The notes under the pieces: generated by a model
Seen by the model: only the letters and a program-made list of their open reading frames with translations
The model's database searches: none
Told to the model about the DNA's origin: nothing
Assembly (NCBI GenBank): GCA_016709025.1
Contig: JADJEQ010000038.1
Location: 62,001-126,000, forward strand
Source of the DNA: Bacteroidales bacterium
Lineage (GTDB): Bacteria; Bacteroidota; Bacteroidia; Bacteroidales; Lentimicrobiaceae
DNA length: 64,000 nt
Direction: 5' to 3'
Shown: one piece after another, positions 16,918 through 26,415 of the stretch
Numbering within the stretch: the stretch's first letter is position 1
Layout of the letters: the number at the start of each line of letters is the position of its first letter
Translations under genes and position numbers: made by a program

Positions 16918-19296
16918 TTACTCAGCAGCTCTTTTGGCCTTCACAGCCCGCTTCCAGATGCTGATAGTAACCCCCGAGAACATGATAACAGACCCAGCCC
17001 AGAGCACCCAAATCCAGGGGAAGAACAGAATCTTGGCCACCACAAACTCGGGTTGCTTTTCAAAAATTCCGACGATGATACTTCTGGGCTTGTCAGAAAC
17101 ATTATCAAACCTTATCCTTACACCCTGTTCATCAAAATTGATGATCCCGTTTTCTCCGAAACTGTCTTTAACTTCGTAGGTTAACGGATAGGTATTCACC
17201 TTCCCGGACGAATCGGTTGATTTCAGAAGTGCAGTAATTTTCACATGATTTACGTTTTCATCCATCGACTCAACATACAATGAATCAAGCAATACCTTTA
17301 CTGAACCAGCAGCCAGGGTATCACCCATGGCAACTTCGGATGTTCCGGTAAGTGCATAGCCATCGGGCATGCGTTTCGTAGGATCTTCAGCATATGTGAG
17401 AAACATAAAAACATCGCCCTGCAGCATATTCCGGGTATCGGGGTTATGAACATTGCCCATTCTTGAATTAACCTTCAACGACGGGAACAGGGAAAACTGT
17501 TTGTAAAGCTTATCATCCGATCCCTTTTTCAGGTAATCGATCTGGTAAAATGTTTCATCACGTTCTGTTTTAATATCACTAAAACAAACAGAATAGTCGC
17601 CCATTTCCTTTACCTGATCCCTGAAAAGCATGATGTTGTCGCTTCCGCCGGTCATAGCCGATTTGTCGGATTTAGACAATACTTCAGTATTTGACATAGC
17701 CAGCAGGACTCCCAACAGGAAAATTCCGAAACCCACATGGGTTAAAGCAGCTCCTGTATTTCCCTTTCCGCCTGAAAACCTGAAAAGAAAACCGAGTGAG
17801 GTGAAAATAGCGAATGCAATGCAAACTAAAAATATACCATGTTCAATCCTCATGCCCGGATCTGCGATAAATCCGATAACTCCAACAACAACAGATAAGA
17901 TAACAGGATAGAGAACAAACCGCCAGAACTGTTTCGGATCGTTTTTCCCATAGGCCACGTATTGTCCGAGGCCCAAAAGAATAGTTACCAGGATGGCAAA
18001 TGGCACCTGCCAGGTATTGTAAAAACCAACTACATCCGAAGGCGGAGTCAGGCCTGTTCCAAAGATTTTATTTATCACAGGAACCGAGGTGGTACTGATA
18101 ACCTGAAACGCTGAAAGCAGAATAACAATGGACCCATACATCATCAGGAACTCCCTGTTGAACAGGTTTGGCAACTCACTGCTGGTGACATCTTTCCGTC
18201 TTTTTATCAATATCCAGGCAGCCAGCAGGATGAAAACCATCATAAACAGAACCAGCTGAAAGCTGCGGCCATCGTCGCCAAAAGCATGAACAGATGTTTC
18301 TCCCAGGACACCGGAACGTGTCAGGTAGCTGGCATACAGCACCATGATGAACCCGAGGAAAGTAAAAATGTAGGTACCTAAATAGTACTTATCGCGCTTA
18401 TACGACAGCAGAATGTAATGCAGTGCGGCAACCAGAACCAGCCAGGGAACAAAAGAAGCATTTTCCACGGGGTCCCATGCCCAGAAACCACCGAAAGTAA
18501 GTGACTGATATGCCCAGGCACCACCCATAATCAACCCGGTACCCAGCAGTCCTACCGACAGCAGTACCCATGGCAGAACCGGTTTAAGCCAGTAACGTTT
18601 ATCGTTCATAAACAGGGAAGCGAAAGCAAATGCAAAAGGAAATATTGCAGTTGCGTAACCCATAAACAGCATGGGCGGGTGTATCACCATCCATGGATTC
18701 TCAAGAAGTGGGTTCAATCCGTTACCATCGGTTATAAAGCTCAGATAATCAGGATTCATGAAAAAATCATTACCAGCATTTACCGGCATTTGCCTGAGCA
18801 AAAGGAATGGATCATTTCCAAGAGGTATTCCGGCAATATTAATCCCCAATAACATGGTCATCAGGAACAACTGGGCCAGAATTACAATCATCATGGCAGG
18901 TCCTTCAAGTTTACGGGCTGTCAGCATGGCACCGACACCAAATGTGCCGATGAAAAACGCCCACAACAAAAAACTACCTTCCTGCCCTGCCCAGAAACTG
19001 GAAATAATAAATTTGGCAGGCATCAGGGACGAGGAATGCTGATAGATATAGGAATATTCAAAACAATGATTTACAATAAGATATAACATTGAGATTGATA
19101 TTCCAACTATTGAAAATGTCTGAACCAGGTATGCCGATCGGGCAAACTTCAGCAACGACTTATCCTCTGCACCCTTTTTCAGCAATTTCAGATAGAAGAA
19201 GATTCCGGCAAAACCAGCCAAAAATGAAAGGTAGATCAGCAATCTGCCTATGGTGCCGGCCAGCAAATGCTCACCGACATATACAATATCATTCAT
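16918..19296 (-). CDS. ccmF: CcmF-type heme lyase subunit, cytochrome c assembly protein
   Basis: From ATG 19296 the product is 792 residues with many membrane helices. It has the CcmF WWD motif (about 261-281, with GGFWAWDPVENASF) and the conserved IHPPMLFMGY with H206, a heme-ligand candidate. In System I cytochrome c maturation, CcmF takes heme from CcmE and joins it to the apocytochrome. It is notable that the same window also encodes a System II CcsBA. No ccmA, B, C or E is visible here. An upstream GTG/TTG extension to 19362 is possible but would add residues before the first helix and is not preferred. Confidence 0.92.
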   Translation of the reverse strand: MNDIVYVGEHLLAGTIGRLLIYLSFLAGFAGIFFYLKLLKKGAEDKSLLKFARSAYLVQTFSIVGISISMLYLIVNHCFEYSYIYQHSSSLMPAKFIISSFWAGQEGSFLLWAFFIGTFGVGAMLTARKLEGPAMMIVILAQLFLMTMLLGINIAGIPLGNDPFLLLRQMPVNAGNDFFMNPDYLSFITDGNGLNPLLENPWMVIHPPMLFMGYATAIFPFAFAFASLFMNDKRYWLKPVLPWVLLSVGLLGTGLIMGGAWAYQSLTFGGFWAWDPVENASFVPWLVLVAALHYILLSYKRDKYYLGTYIFTFLGFIMVLYASYLTRSGVLGETSVHAFGDDGRSFQLVLFMMVFILLAAWILIKRRKDVTSSELPNLFNREFLMMYGSIVILLSAFQVISTTSVPVINKIFGTGLTPPSDVVGFYNTWQVPFAILVTILLGLGQYVAYGKNDPKQFWRFVLYPVILSVVVGVIGFIADPGMRIEHGIFLVCIAFAIFTSLGFLFRFSGGKGNTGAALTHVGFGIFLLGVLLAMSNTEVLSKSDKSAMTGGSDNIMLFRDQVKEMGDYSVCFSDIKTERDETFYQIDYLKKGSDDKLYKQFSLFPSLKVNSRMGNVHNPDTRNMLQGDVFMFLTYAEDPTKRMPDGYALTGTSEVAMGDTLAAGSVKVLLDSLYVESMDENVNHVKITALLKSTDSSGKVNTYPLTYEVKDSFGENGIINFDEQGVRIRFDNVSDKPRSIIVGIFEKQPEFVVAKILFFPWIWVLWAGSVIMFSGVTISIWKRAVKAKRAAE

Positions 19297-19393
19297 AAGT
19301 ATATATTTATCAGTTATAAAGCACGCCGATCCGGGAATAACCTCTGTAATGGCAACGGGCACTTTTCATGCTACTAAATTACAATACTTTCTT

Positions 19394-19424
19394 TTGCAAA
19401 TACGGGTGAAATAAATCATCTTTG
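19394..19424 (+). promoter_or_regulatory. Candidate Bacteroidota promoter for the acetyltransferase gene
   Basis: TTG (19394-19396) followed after 20 bases by CATCTTTG (19417-19424), one mismatch from TAnnTTTG. It points towards the gene starting at 19732, which leaves a leader of about 300 bases that includes two short repeats. Confidence 0.4.
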
Positions 19425-19443
19425 TATGTGGCAAAGAGAATTA

Positions 19444-19556
19444 GCAGATGAGCAGATGAGCAGATGAGCAAATTAGCAACTTTGCACGCCTGACAAATAA
19501 TGTAAAACCGTTAAATCTATTTGGCCCTGCCTGAGTGCCGCAGGCAGGCAGGCAGG
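19444..19556. repeat. Octamer tandem repeat and GC-rich hairpin
   Basis: Three exact copies of GCAGATGA occupy 19444-19467. Further on, CTGCCTG (19527-19533) and CAGGCAG (19541-19547) form a perfect 7-bp stem, followed by more tandem AGGC units to about 19556. No gene is present between 19297 and 19731. Confidence 0.7.
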
Positions 19557-19731
19557 TAAGCAGTCGGACAGGCAAATTGATATCCTGGTTCATTTCGCAG
19601 GTCTGGAAAATGAATGCAAATTCGTTATTCCTCGTTATCGCTCCACTCTCTCGATGCAGGCTATCATTCAAAATTCAGTTGGCAAAGAAATAGTAAGAAA
19701 CCTGGTTCAAGGCAATATAAATTTCCATTCT

Positions 19732-20868
19732 ATGAAACCTGAAATCAGAATTGTTAATAACCGCAAAATACTCAGGGATTTTATCAAGTTGCCTGCTGCA
19801 ATCCATGCCGGACATCTCAATTGGCTACCTCCGATCTATGTAGATGAATGGAATTTTTTCAATCCAAAGAAAAACCGTGCTTTCAGCCACTGCGAAACCA
19901 TTCTGGCCGTAGCATATCAGAACAATATTCCTTGCGGGAGGATCATGGGAATTATTCACCATACATACAACCAGCAGCACAACGAAAAATCGGCCAGATT
20001 TGGATTTTTCGACTGCTACGATGACCAGGAAGTGGCTGAATCACTCCTCGCATTTATCTCAGAATGGGCCATTGGTAAAGGCATGAAAAATCTTACCGGC
20101 CCATTTGGTTTTTCAGATAAGGATCCCCAGGGATTCCAGATTGATGGATTTGGTGACCTTCCGATGATTGATACCAATTGTAACCTGCCATACATGCCTG
20201 CCTTTCTGGAGAATGCAGGTTTCGAAAAATTCGTGGACTGCCTCACTTACCGGTTTGACCTGAATCTGTTGCTACCGGAAGTCTACCTGCGTGCAAGTCA
20301 GCGGGTTGAGAACAGCCGCAGGTATGAGATTATTGAATTCACCACGAGAAAAAAGCTCAGACCTTATATTTTGCCGGTTTTACGACTTACGAATGAAACC
20401 TATAGCCATCTATATGGTTTCTACCCCTTGAATGAAACTGAGATGCAGGATCTGGCCAGTCGTTACATGCCGGTACTAAATCCGGAATTTGTAAAGATAA
20501 TAACCAGTAATGACGAAATTGTGGCCTATGTCATCGGCCTGCCCAACATGTCAGCCGGAATCATGAAAGCCCGTGGAAGGTTATTCCCGGTTGGATGGTA
20601 TCATATTCTCAGATCCATGAAAACAGCCACACAACTCGACCTGATGCTTGGGGCTGTCAGGCCGGACTTACAGGGCCACGGACTTGAGATCTGGATGGGA
20701 CTTAAGTTGCTTGAATCTGCAAAAAAGGCCAACTTTAAGAGCATCGCAACCCATTTGATACTTGAAACAAATACCCGCATGCGGTCTGTCGTCGAGCGGT
20801 TGAATGCACCGATCGTGAAGCGGTTCAGGGTTTATAGCATCGAACTTAAGCAAAAACAAAACGTTTGA
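19732..20868 (+). CDS. GNAT-like acyltransferase family protein
   Basis: From ATG 19732 the product is 378 residues. The N-terminal part has a GNAT-like region (CETILAVAYQNNIPCGRIMGI, then FDCYDDQEVAESLL) and the C-terminal half repeats a similar fold (IVAYVIGLPN ... LDLMLGAVRPDLQGHGLEIWMG), where RPDLQGHG resembles the acetyl-CoA loop R/QxxGxG/A. The arrangement matches Bacteroidota proteins annotated as N-acetyltransferases of unknown substrate. It stands alone on the plus strand opposite ccmF. An earlier in-frame ATG at 19654 would add 26 residues of atypical sequence and is not preferred. Confidence 0.75.
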   Translation: MKPEIRIVNNRKILRDFIKLPAAIHAGHLNWLPPIYVDEWNFFNPKKNRAFSHCETILAVAYQNNIPCGRIMGIIHHTYNQQHNEKSARFGFFDCYDDQEVAESLLAFISEWAIGKGMKNLTGPFGFSDKDPQGFQIDGFGDLPMIDTNCNLPYMPAFLENAGFEKFVDCLTYRFDLNLLLPEVYLRASQRVENSRRYEIIEFTTRKKLRPYILPVLRLTNETYSHLYGFYPLNETEMQDLASRYMPVLNPEFVKIITSNDEIVAYVIGLPNMSAGIMKARGRLFPVGWYHILRSMKTATQLDLMLGAVRPDLQGHGLEIWMGLKLLESAKKANFKSIATHLILETNTRMRSVVERLNAPIVKRFRVYSIELKQKQNV

Positions 20869-20951
20869 AAATCAGCAACAGAATCACATAGATAAGCTGA
20901 AAATCAAACGATGATTCTGTTTGTTATTTGAATTCCAGAAATCACATTCAA

Positions 20952-21260
20952 ATGAAAATACCTGCAAAATTGCTGCTAAGGCTCTTGCTTGCTTACGGGC
21001 TTATGAACCGTGAAGCATTTGAAGAAAAAATAACGCATCTGCTGACCGGATATATGGATGATCCGGATGACCTGAATAAGCTCTATGAATTTCTGTTTAC
21101 CCAGATGGATGATCTGAAGGACTATCTTTCACTGGAAATTCTGGCACGAGCCACAGGACAGGCGACAAATGAAGAACTCAGATCGGAAATAAGGGATCTG
21201 CGGAAAGCCATTGAACTGTTGTCGGAAAAAATAGACAGAAAACGGGAGGATGTAAAATGA
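20952..21260 (+). CDS. Small helical protein with C-terminal coiled coil, coupled to AarF kinase
   Basis: From ATG 20952 the product has 102 residues and is almost entirely helical. The last 35 residues (EELRSEIRDLRKAIELLSEK) form a coiled coil like that of phasin-type small proteins. Its stop overlaps the start of the AarF/UbiB kinase gene (ATGA at 21257-21260), so the two are translationally coupled. No enzyme motif is visible. A role as regulator or membrane adaptor of the kinase is inferred from context only. Confidence 0.75.
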   Translation: MKIPAKLLLRLLLAYGLMNREAFEEKITHLLTGYMDDPDDLNKLYEFLFTQMDDLKDYLSLEILARATGQATNEELRSEIRDLRKAIELLSEKIDRKREDVK

Positions 21261-22906
21261 ACCTTCGGAGAATCTATATCATTTATCTGCAGCTGATCAG
21301 GGCAAAGGAGATTGTCTTAGTAATATTGCATCATGCACTGCGTGAGTGGATTAACCGTTCACACATCGGACAAAAACTTTTCAGAAAGAAAAGCAGTAAC
21401 AAACGTCAGGTATACTCCACCCCGGAACGTATCCGGGTTACCATAGAGGAACTGGGACCAACCTATATTAAATTCGGACAAATCCTGGCCGACCGTCCCG
21501 ATATGGTTTCAGAACGATTCAGGAATGAGCTGAAGAAACTGCAATCGAAAGCACGCCCCTTCAACGATGAGGATGCACACAGGCTGATCAGGAAAGAACT
21601 TGGGCTTGAAATGGAAGAGGTATTCAGCGAATTCGATACCCAATGCCTTGCTTCAGCATCCATAGGACAGGTTTATAAGGCAAGGCTGCATTCAGGGGAA
21701 GAGGTGATAGTTAAAATACAACGGCCGCACATAGAGAATAAAATAAAGCTGGATCTTTACCTGATGCGCTATCTTGCGAAAAGCGCCATCAAGAGTTATC
21801 CTGAACTGGCAGCCATTGACATTGTGGGCCTGATTGATGAATTTGGACAGAGTATCCTAAAAGAACTCGATTATTACAATGAATCCTCAAACCTGCTGCG
21901 CTTCGGTGAAATGTTTAAGGATGACGCCCGGGTTCACATTCCAAAGGTTTTCATGGATTACACTACCCGGCGTATTCTCATTATGGAACAGGTTGAAGGC
22001 ATTACGCCTGATTCTCCGGAGGTACTCATTCAAAATGGACTTGACCCTGAAGTTATAGCAGCCAACGGAGCCGACATCGTTCTGCAAATGGTACTGAAAC
22101 ACGGGTTCTTTCATGCCGATCCGCATCCGGGTAACATTTTTATCTTACCCGGTAATGTAATTGCCCTGATAGACTTCGGAATGGTTGGCGTTCTGAAACC
22201 CAACCACCTGAGTTTCCTGGCAAGTTTTTCAATGGGATTTTATCGTTCAGATGCCGCCGCCATCACCCAATCGCTGATCACATTGTGCGGTATCCGCTTT
22301 TTTGAGGAAGAAAGTGATCTTGAATTCGAAATTGACCAGTTACTCAAAAGCAATGCCTACCTGCCATTTGAAAAAATAGACTTTGCACGTATTATGCAGG
22401 AATGCATCAACCTGATGGTAAAATACAAGTTGAAAATTCCTTCGAGCATATTTATGCTGGTAAAAGCGCTGGCCACCATACAGAAATTTGCCGGCAACCT
22501 GAATCCCGAACTCAACCTGGGACCAATTATTCTGCCTTATGCCCGCGAACTGGTAGCACGTCGGTATGATCCGCGGAAGCTGGCTTCGCGCATATACGAA
22601 ACCATCAACAATTATGTAACCCTCTTCAAAGAATTTCCTGGTGAAATCAGCGAGATTCTATACAAAGCCAAGCAGGGTAAGTTAAAACATGAAATCCGGT
22701 TCGGGGACCCCGAGCCTGTGATGAAAACCGTGCGGCTTTTTGGTCAGCGGATGGCGCTTGCCATCATTCTTGCCGGAATGGGAGTAACCTCCACCATTCT
22801 TATTGTCTGGAACGATGAGAAAACATTCGGTCACATCACTTTTGGTATCACCATGTTCTTTACAACATGGGTGATGTTTAAATGGCTGTTCAAAGGAAAA
22901 TCCTGA
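21257..22906 (+). CDS. AarF/UbiB family ABC1 atypical kinase
   Basis: The 549-residue product carries the ABC1 hallmarks: the N-terminal KxGQ motif in YIKFGQILADRPD, the Ala-rich nucleotide loop ASIGQVYKA followed by VIVKIQRP, the catalytic HADPHPGN and the metal-binding LIDFGMVG. Two membrane helices close the protein (about 496-515 and 523-540). UbiB relatives use ATP hydrolysis to help extract or modify membrane-bound quinone intermediates; Bacteroidota use menaquinone, so the exact role is open. It is coupled to the small helical protein upstream. Confidence 0.9.
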   Translation: MNLRRIYIIYLQLIRAKEIVLVILHHALREWINRSHIGQKLFRKKSSNKRQVYSTPERIRVTIEELGPTYIKFGQILADRPDMVSERFRNELKKLQSKARPFNDEDAHRLIRKELGLEMEEVFSEFDTQCLASASIGQVYKARLHSGEEVIVKIQRPHIENKIKLDLYLMRYLAKSAIKSYPELAAIDIVGLIDEFGQSILKELDYYNESSNLLRFGEMFKDDARVHIPKVFMDYTTRRILIMEQVEGITPDSPEVLIQNGLDPEVIAANGADIVLQMVLKHGFFHADPHPGNIFILPGNVIALIDFGMVGVLKPNHLSFLASFSMGFYRSDAAAITQSLITLCGIRFFEEESDLEFEIDQLLKSNAYLPFEKIDFARIMQECINLMVKYKLKIPSSIFMLVKALATIQKFAGNLNPELNLGPIILPYARELVARRYDPRKLASRIYETINNYVTLFKEFPGEISEILYKAKQGKLKHEIRFGDPEPVMKTVRLFGQRMALAIILAGMGVTSTILIVWNDEKTFGHITFGITMFFTTWVMFKWLFKGKS

Positions 22907-23023
22907 GCATCCGGCTATAATAAGATATTCTCTGTCAGCAGATGTATCTGCTCATGCGGCACAACCGTTGAGGCTTTCGTCTGTAAAACAGGATTGCTGT
23001 TAATCAGGAAAAACTGTTATCAC

Positions 23024-23862
23024 TTAGTTCGAATAAACAACCTTGTGTATAAACAAGGAACCCTGGTAGATTACCCTCAGGAAATAGACGCCCGGATTAA
23101 GCTTTTTCCGTTTTCAATGGTTCCTGCCCAGCAAAATGAATTGTTACCCTGGGGCAATACTTCATTAACAAGCTCTGAAACGCGCTTCCCGGTAAGGTCG
23201 CATACAGAAATATTTACAAAGTCGCTCTGTGGCAAGTCGAAGCTCACGTTCAGCTTGTCGGAAAAAGGATTCGGGAAAGCCGAGAAAGCAATATTGAGCA
23301 TTGACTTATCTTCGATGCTAACGTTCAGGGGGCTGTAATTCAATACCATATTTTTAAAATAGGTCTCATCAGCCGGAGTAAGTGAAACTACGTCAAGCCC
23401 TTTGGTAAATGCTACTTTGGTAAATGGCCCGACAGCGCCGCCACTGGCTGAGTTGCGGCTGGTATATTCCACCCAGATTTCGTAGGTACCGTCGGGAACC
23501 AGGTTACCGCTCACGTCGCGGCAGTCCCAGGTGATGGTGTGCGTTTGATGGTTCGACAGGGTTGCACCGGTTGTAGCATTTACTGAATTGTTACCAGAAG
23601 AGGCAACCCATTTTACCAGGTGCTGCTTACGGTTGGCTGCCATTACCTTGCGGGAAATCACAAAATTGCCCTGGGCATCCTTCACCCATATTGCAAGTAC
23701 ATTTTTCGGAGAATAAGTTGCACCGTTACTCACTGTGAGCACAGAAAAAGTAACTGTTCCGTCGGTTGAAGCCGGGGCAACAGTTGCCGACAATTCATAG
23801 TTTGAGAATAACAGACAAATTGTGGCTAACAATGTTGTAATTTTTAAATTGAAGACCTTCAT
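23024..23862 (-). CDS. T9SS-secreted DUF2271 protein (frameshift in the sorting domain)
   Basis: A signal peptide (about 1-26) is followed by a DUF2271-like domain (VLAIWVKDAQGNFV ... HTITWDCRDVSGNLVPDGTYEIWVEY), then a type IX secretion C-terminal domain (FPNPFSDKLNVSFDLP, SVCDLTGKRV). As written the frame stops at 23077 in an unrelated tail. Adding one base at the T5 run 23103-23107 instead gives GKKLNPGVYFLRV and a typical end FIHKVVYSN, with stop at 23024. The protein is therefore expected to be exported across the outer membrane by T9SS. DUF2271 proteins are found near flavin or redox proteins; the role here is unknown. Confidence 0.85.
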
Positions 23863-23930
23863 AGTTTTTTTTCGGATTTAGAGATGGGCAAAGATAAAAA
23901 TATTTACGTTCTGACATATTTCGATATTTA

Positions 23931-24043
23931 CAGTTGGCGCGCCTCTCCCCTCAGTTGGCGCGCGTCTCCCGACGCGTGCTCCCACAAACACTTCTCCAGA
24001 CGCGTGCCCAGGGTTGACGCGCATCTCCCCAAGCGTACTCCCT
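23931..24043. repeat. REP-like palindromic repeats, left flank of RAYT
   Basis: Four full or partial copies of a GC-rich hairpin unit lie in tandem. The best copy (23952-23987) folds GCGCGCGTC against GACGCGTGC around a TCCC loop with one mismatch. The same unit recurs at 24724-24890 and 48018-48074. The base composition differs sharply from the AT-rich surroundings. Confidence 0.85.
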
Positions 24044-24060
24044 CTTTACTTAACTTTATA

Positions 24061-24615
24061 TTACGAAATGCTTAATAAATCTACTTCAAGTAAAGATTCT
24101 CTATCTGCATAATTCGTGGCAGAGCTGAAAAGGTAATCCCATGGAACACCACAAAGTCCCGCTTTAACAGGGTTGTTATGTATGTAATTTAATTTTTGCA
24201 TAAAGAATTTATTGCTGAACAGTAGCTCAGCCCTATTGCCATCTTGCCATACTTTGTAATTTTTGATTCTTTTTAAGGGCTCTCCTGCATCTCTGAATCG
24301 ATTAAGCAATTCACCAAATCCTTCTTGCTTTTCATCTTCCACTTTTTTAGATATTGCTCTGGAAGTAAATTTCTTCAAATCTCTAAGTATTTCTGAGATT
24401 GTGTTATCGCCTGTAGCTTGTACAATCATATGAACGTGATTTGGCATAATACAGTATCCATAAACTACCAAGCCTTTATTCTTCTGATAAAACTTAATGG
24501 CATTCAGAATAAGAAGTTTATATGAATCTTCTTCAAGTACTTTAATCCAGTCCACAATCGTGAATGTAACAAAGTAAGCATCATCACCTTTGAATATTTT
24601 ATATTTATCCGACAT
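24061..24615 (-). CDS. REP-associated tyrosine transposase (RAYT, Y1/IS200-like)
   Basis: From ATG 24615 the product has 184 residues of the Y1 transposase family. The HUH motif is in YCIMPNHVHMIV and the catalytic tyrosine in KLNYIHNNPVKAG, the typical end of RAYT catalytic domains. RAYTs are domesticated single-strand transposases that cut and move REP hairpins. Here REP-like hairpins lie on both sides (23931-24043 and 24724-24890), making a REPtron-like unit. Both motifs are intact, so it may be active. Confidence 0.9.
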   Translation of the reverse strand: MSDKYKIFKGDDAYFVTFTIVDWIKVLEEDSYKLLILNAIKFYQKNKGLVVYGYCIMPNHVHMIVQATGDNTISEILRDLKKFTSRAISKKVEDEKQEGFGELLNRFRDAGEPLKRIKNYKVWQDGNRAELLFSNKFFMQKLNYIHNNPVKAGLCGVPWDYLFSSATNYADRESLLEVDLLSIS

Positions 24616-24723
24616 GCAATGCAATTTACGAAATAATTATCCAGGTCAAAACTAAAAAAAACAAGAATGAGATTATATACGCTTCGGGATTTACCATTTT
24701 CTCTTTTATTACAATGAAACAAC

Positions 24724-24890
24724 GAGGCACGCGTCGGGAGACGCGCGCAAACACTATGCTTTGGCCAAACAGTATATACCTCCGTTGGCGCGCGTCTCCT
24801 GACGCGTGCTTCCACAACGGTATTTCATTGTTTGTGTGCGTTTCAGGACCTCAGTTGGAGCGCTTTGCCCTACATGTGCTCCCACAACCC
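24724..24890. repeat. REP-like palindromic repeats, right flank of RAYT
   Basis: One inverted copy (24726-24749), one direct copy (24783-24820) and one degenerate copy (24851-24888) of the hairpin unit seen left of the RAYT. The inverted/direct pair is arranged like a BIME (bacterial interspersed mosaic element). The rest of 24616-24920 holds no gene. Confidence 0.82.
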
Positions 24891-24919
24891 CTGTATAAAA
24901 CAATTGCTATCCATATTAA

Positions 24920-24954
24920 TAAAAAAATCCCCGGCTCGTTTCCGAACCGGGGAT
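24920..24954 (-). terminator. Rho-independent terminator of enolase
   Basis: On the minus strand ATCCCCGGTTCGG pairs with CGAGCCGGGGAT and is followed by seven T. It lies 22 bases after the eno stop. Confidence 0.85.
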
Positions 24955-24976
24955 TCATATAAAAACAGGAAATAAA

Positions 24977-26266
24977 TTATTTTGCGTATTTGAATTCTTT
25001 ACCAAGGTAACGGGCTGAAGTTCCGAGAATCTCCTCGATCCTGAGCAGCTGATTGTACTTGGCGATCCGGTCGGTACGGCTGGCTGAACCGGTTTTTATC
25101 AGGCCGGTATTGAGTGCCACTGCCAGGTCGGCGATGGTGGTATCTTCGGTTTCACCTGAACGGTGGCTCATCACTGCAGTGTAACTATTGCGGTATGCAA
25201 GCGTAACGGCATCAATGGTTTCGGTAAGGGTGCCGATCTGGTTAACCTTCACCAGAATTGAGTTGGCCACACCCTGATCGATGCCCATTTGCAGGCGTTT
25301 CGAATTGGTAACAAACAAATCATCACCAACGAGCTGAATCTTTTTGCCCATCACATCGGTCATCAGTTTCCAGCCTGACCAGTCGTCTTCGGCCATACCG
25401 TCTTCTATTGAGATGATGGGGTATTTGTCCACCCAGGTTTTCCAGTAGTCAACCATTTGGGCAGGAGTGAGTTTGTCTCCGGTTGATTTTTTCAGGTGAT
25501 ACACCTTTTCTTCTTCGATCCAATATTCTGAGGAAGCAGGATCAAGTGCCATGAAAACATCTACACCTGGTTTGTATCCGGCCTTTTCGATGGCCTGTAA
25601 AATCACCTGAACAGCTTCTTCATTTGATTTCAGGTTAGGTGCGAAACCGCCTTCGTCACCAACATTGGTTGAATAACCGGCTTTTTTCAGGACTGATTTC
25701 AGGTTATGAAAAACTTCGGCACCCATGCGCAGTGCTTCGGCAAAATTGGATGCACCAACGGGCATAATCATAAACTCCTGGAAATCGATGGCATTGTCGG
25801 CATGTGAACCACCGTTGATGATGTTCATCATCGGAATGGGCAGGGTATTGGCGTTAACGCCACCTACATAGCGAAAGAGGAACTGGTTCGACTCCTGGGC
25901 TGCAGCATTGGCGACGGCCAGAGAAACGCCCAGAATGGCGTTGGCGCCGAGGTTGGCTTTGTTGGGCGTCCCGTCAAGCTCAATCATGCGCTGGTCAATC
26001 TCATTCTGTTCTGAAACAAGGTAGCCTTTCAACTCTTCGGCCAACACTTTATTTACATTCTGAACAGCTTTAAGTACACCTTTTCCAAGGTAAACATTCT
26101 TATCATCATCGCGAAGTTCACAGGCCTCATGAACACCGGTTGAAGCTCCCGAAGGAACAGCAGCACGGCCCATGATTCCGTTGGTTGTGTAAACATCTAC
26201 TTCGATGGTAGGGTTTCCGCGTGAATCGAGGATTTGGCGGGCAAAAATGTTAGCAATAGCGCTCAT
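24977..26266 (-). CDS. eno: Enolase (phosphopyruvate hydratase)
   Basis: The 429-residue product is a full-length enolase that converts 2-phosphoglycerate to phosphoenolpyruvate in glycolysis. Family signatures are SGASTGVHEACELRD near the N-terminus, the magnesium-binding IEDGMAEDDW, and the C-terminal signature SHRSGETEDTTIADLAV with GSASRTDR. It is monocistronic: a terminator follows it and the rplQ terminator precedes it. A short hairpin (CGCTTAA / TTAAGCG, 26323-26340) lies about 60 bases upstream and its role is unknown. Confidence 0.98.
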   Translation of the reverse strand: MSAIANIFARQILDSRGNPTIEVDVYTTNGIMGRAAVPSGASTGVHEACELRDDDKNVYLGKGVLKAVQNVNKVLAEELKGYLVSEQNEIDQRMIELDGTPNKANLGANAILGVSLAVANAAAQESNQFLFRYVGGVNANTLPIPMMNIINGGSHADNAIDFQEFMIMPVGASNFAEALRMGAEVFHNLKSVLKKAGYSTNVGDEGGFAPNLKSNEEAVQVILQAIEKAGYKPGVDVFMALDPASSEYWIEEEKVYHLKKSTGDKLTPAQMVDYWKTWVDKYPIISIEDGMAEDDWSGWKLMTDVMGKKIQLVGDDLFVTNSKRLQMGIDQGVANSILVKVNQIGTLTETIDAVTLAYRNSYTAVMSHRSGETEDTTIADLAVALNTGLIKTGSASRTDRIAKYNQLLRIEEILGTSARYLGKEFKYAK

Positions 26267-26354
26267 TTTTCTTGTAATTTTTATGAATATTAGGTTAACT
26301 TAAGTCCTTTATTCCAGGAAATCGCTTAACCGTTTAAGCGACAACAATTTAGCA

Positions 26355-26396
26355 ATAAACAAAATGAGGACAAAGTAATAAATACTTTATCCTCAT
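26355..26396 (-). terminator. Terminator at the end of the ribosomal protein cluster
   Basis: A 14-bp stem with one mismatch (ATGAGGATAAAGTA on the minus strand) around a 5-base loop, followed by TTTTGTTTA. It starts 20 bases after the rplQ stop. Confidence 0.75.
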
Positions 26397-26415
26397 CAGG
26401 TTGATCATATCGGTA

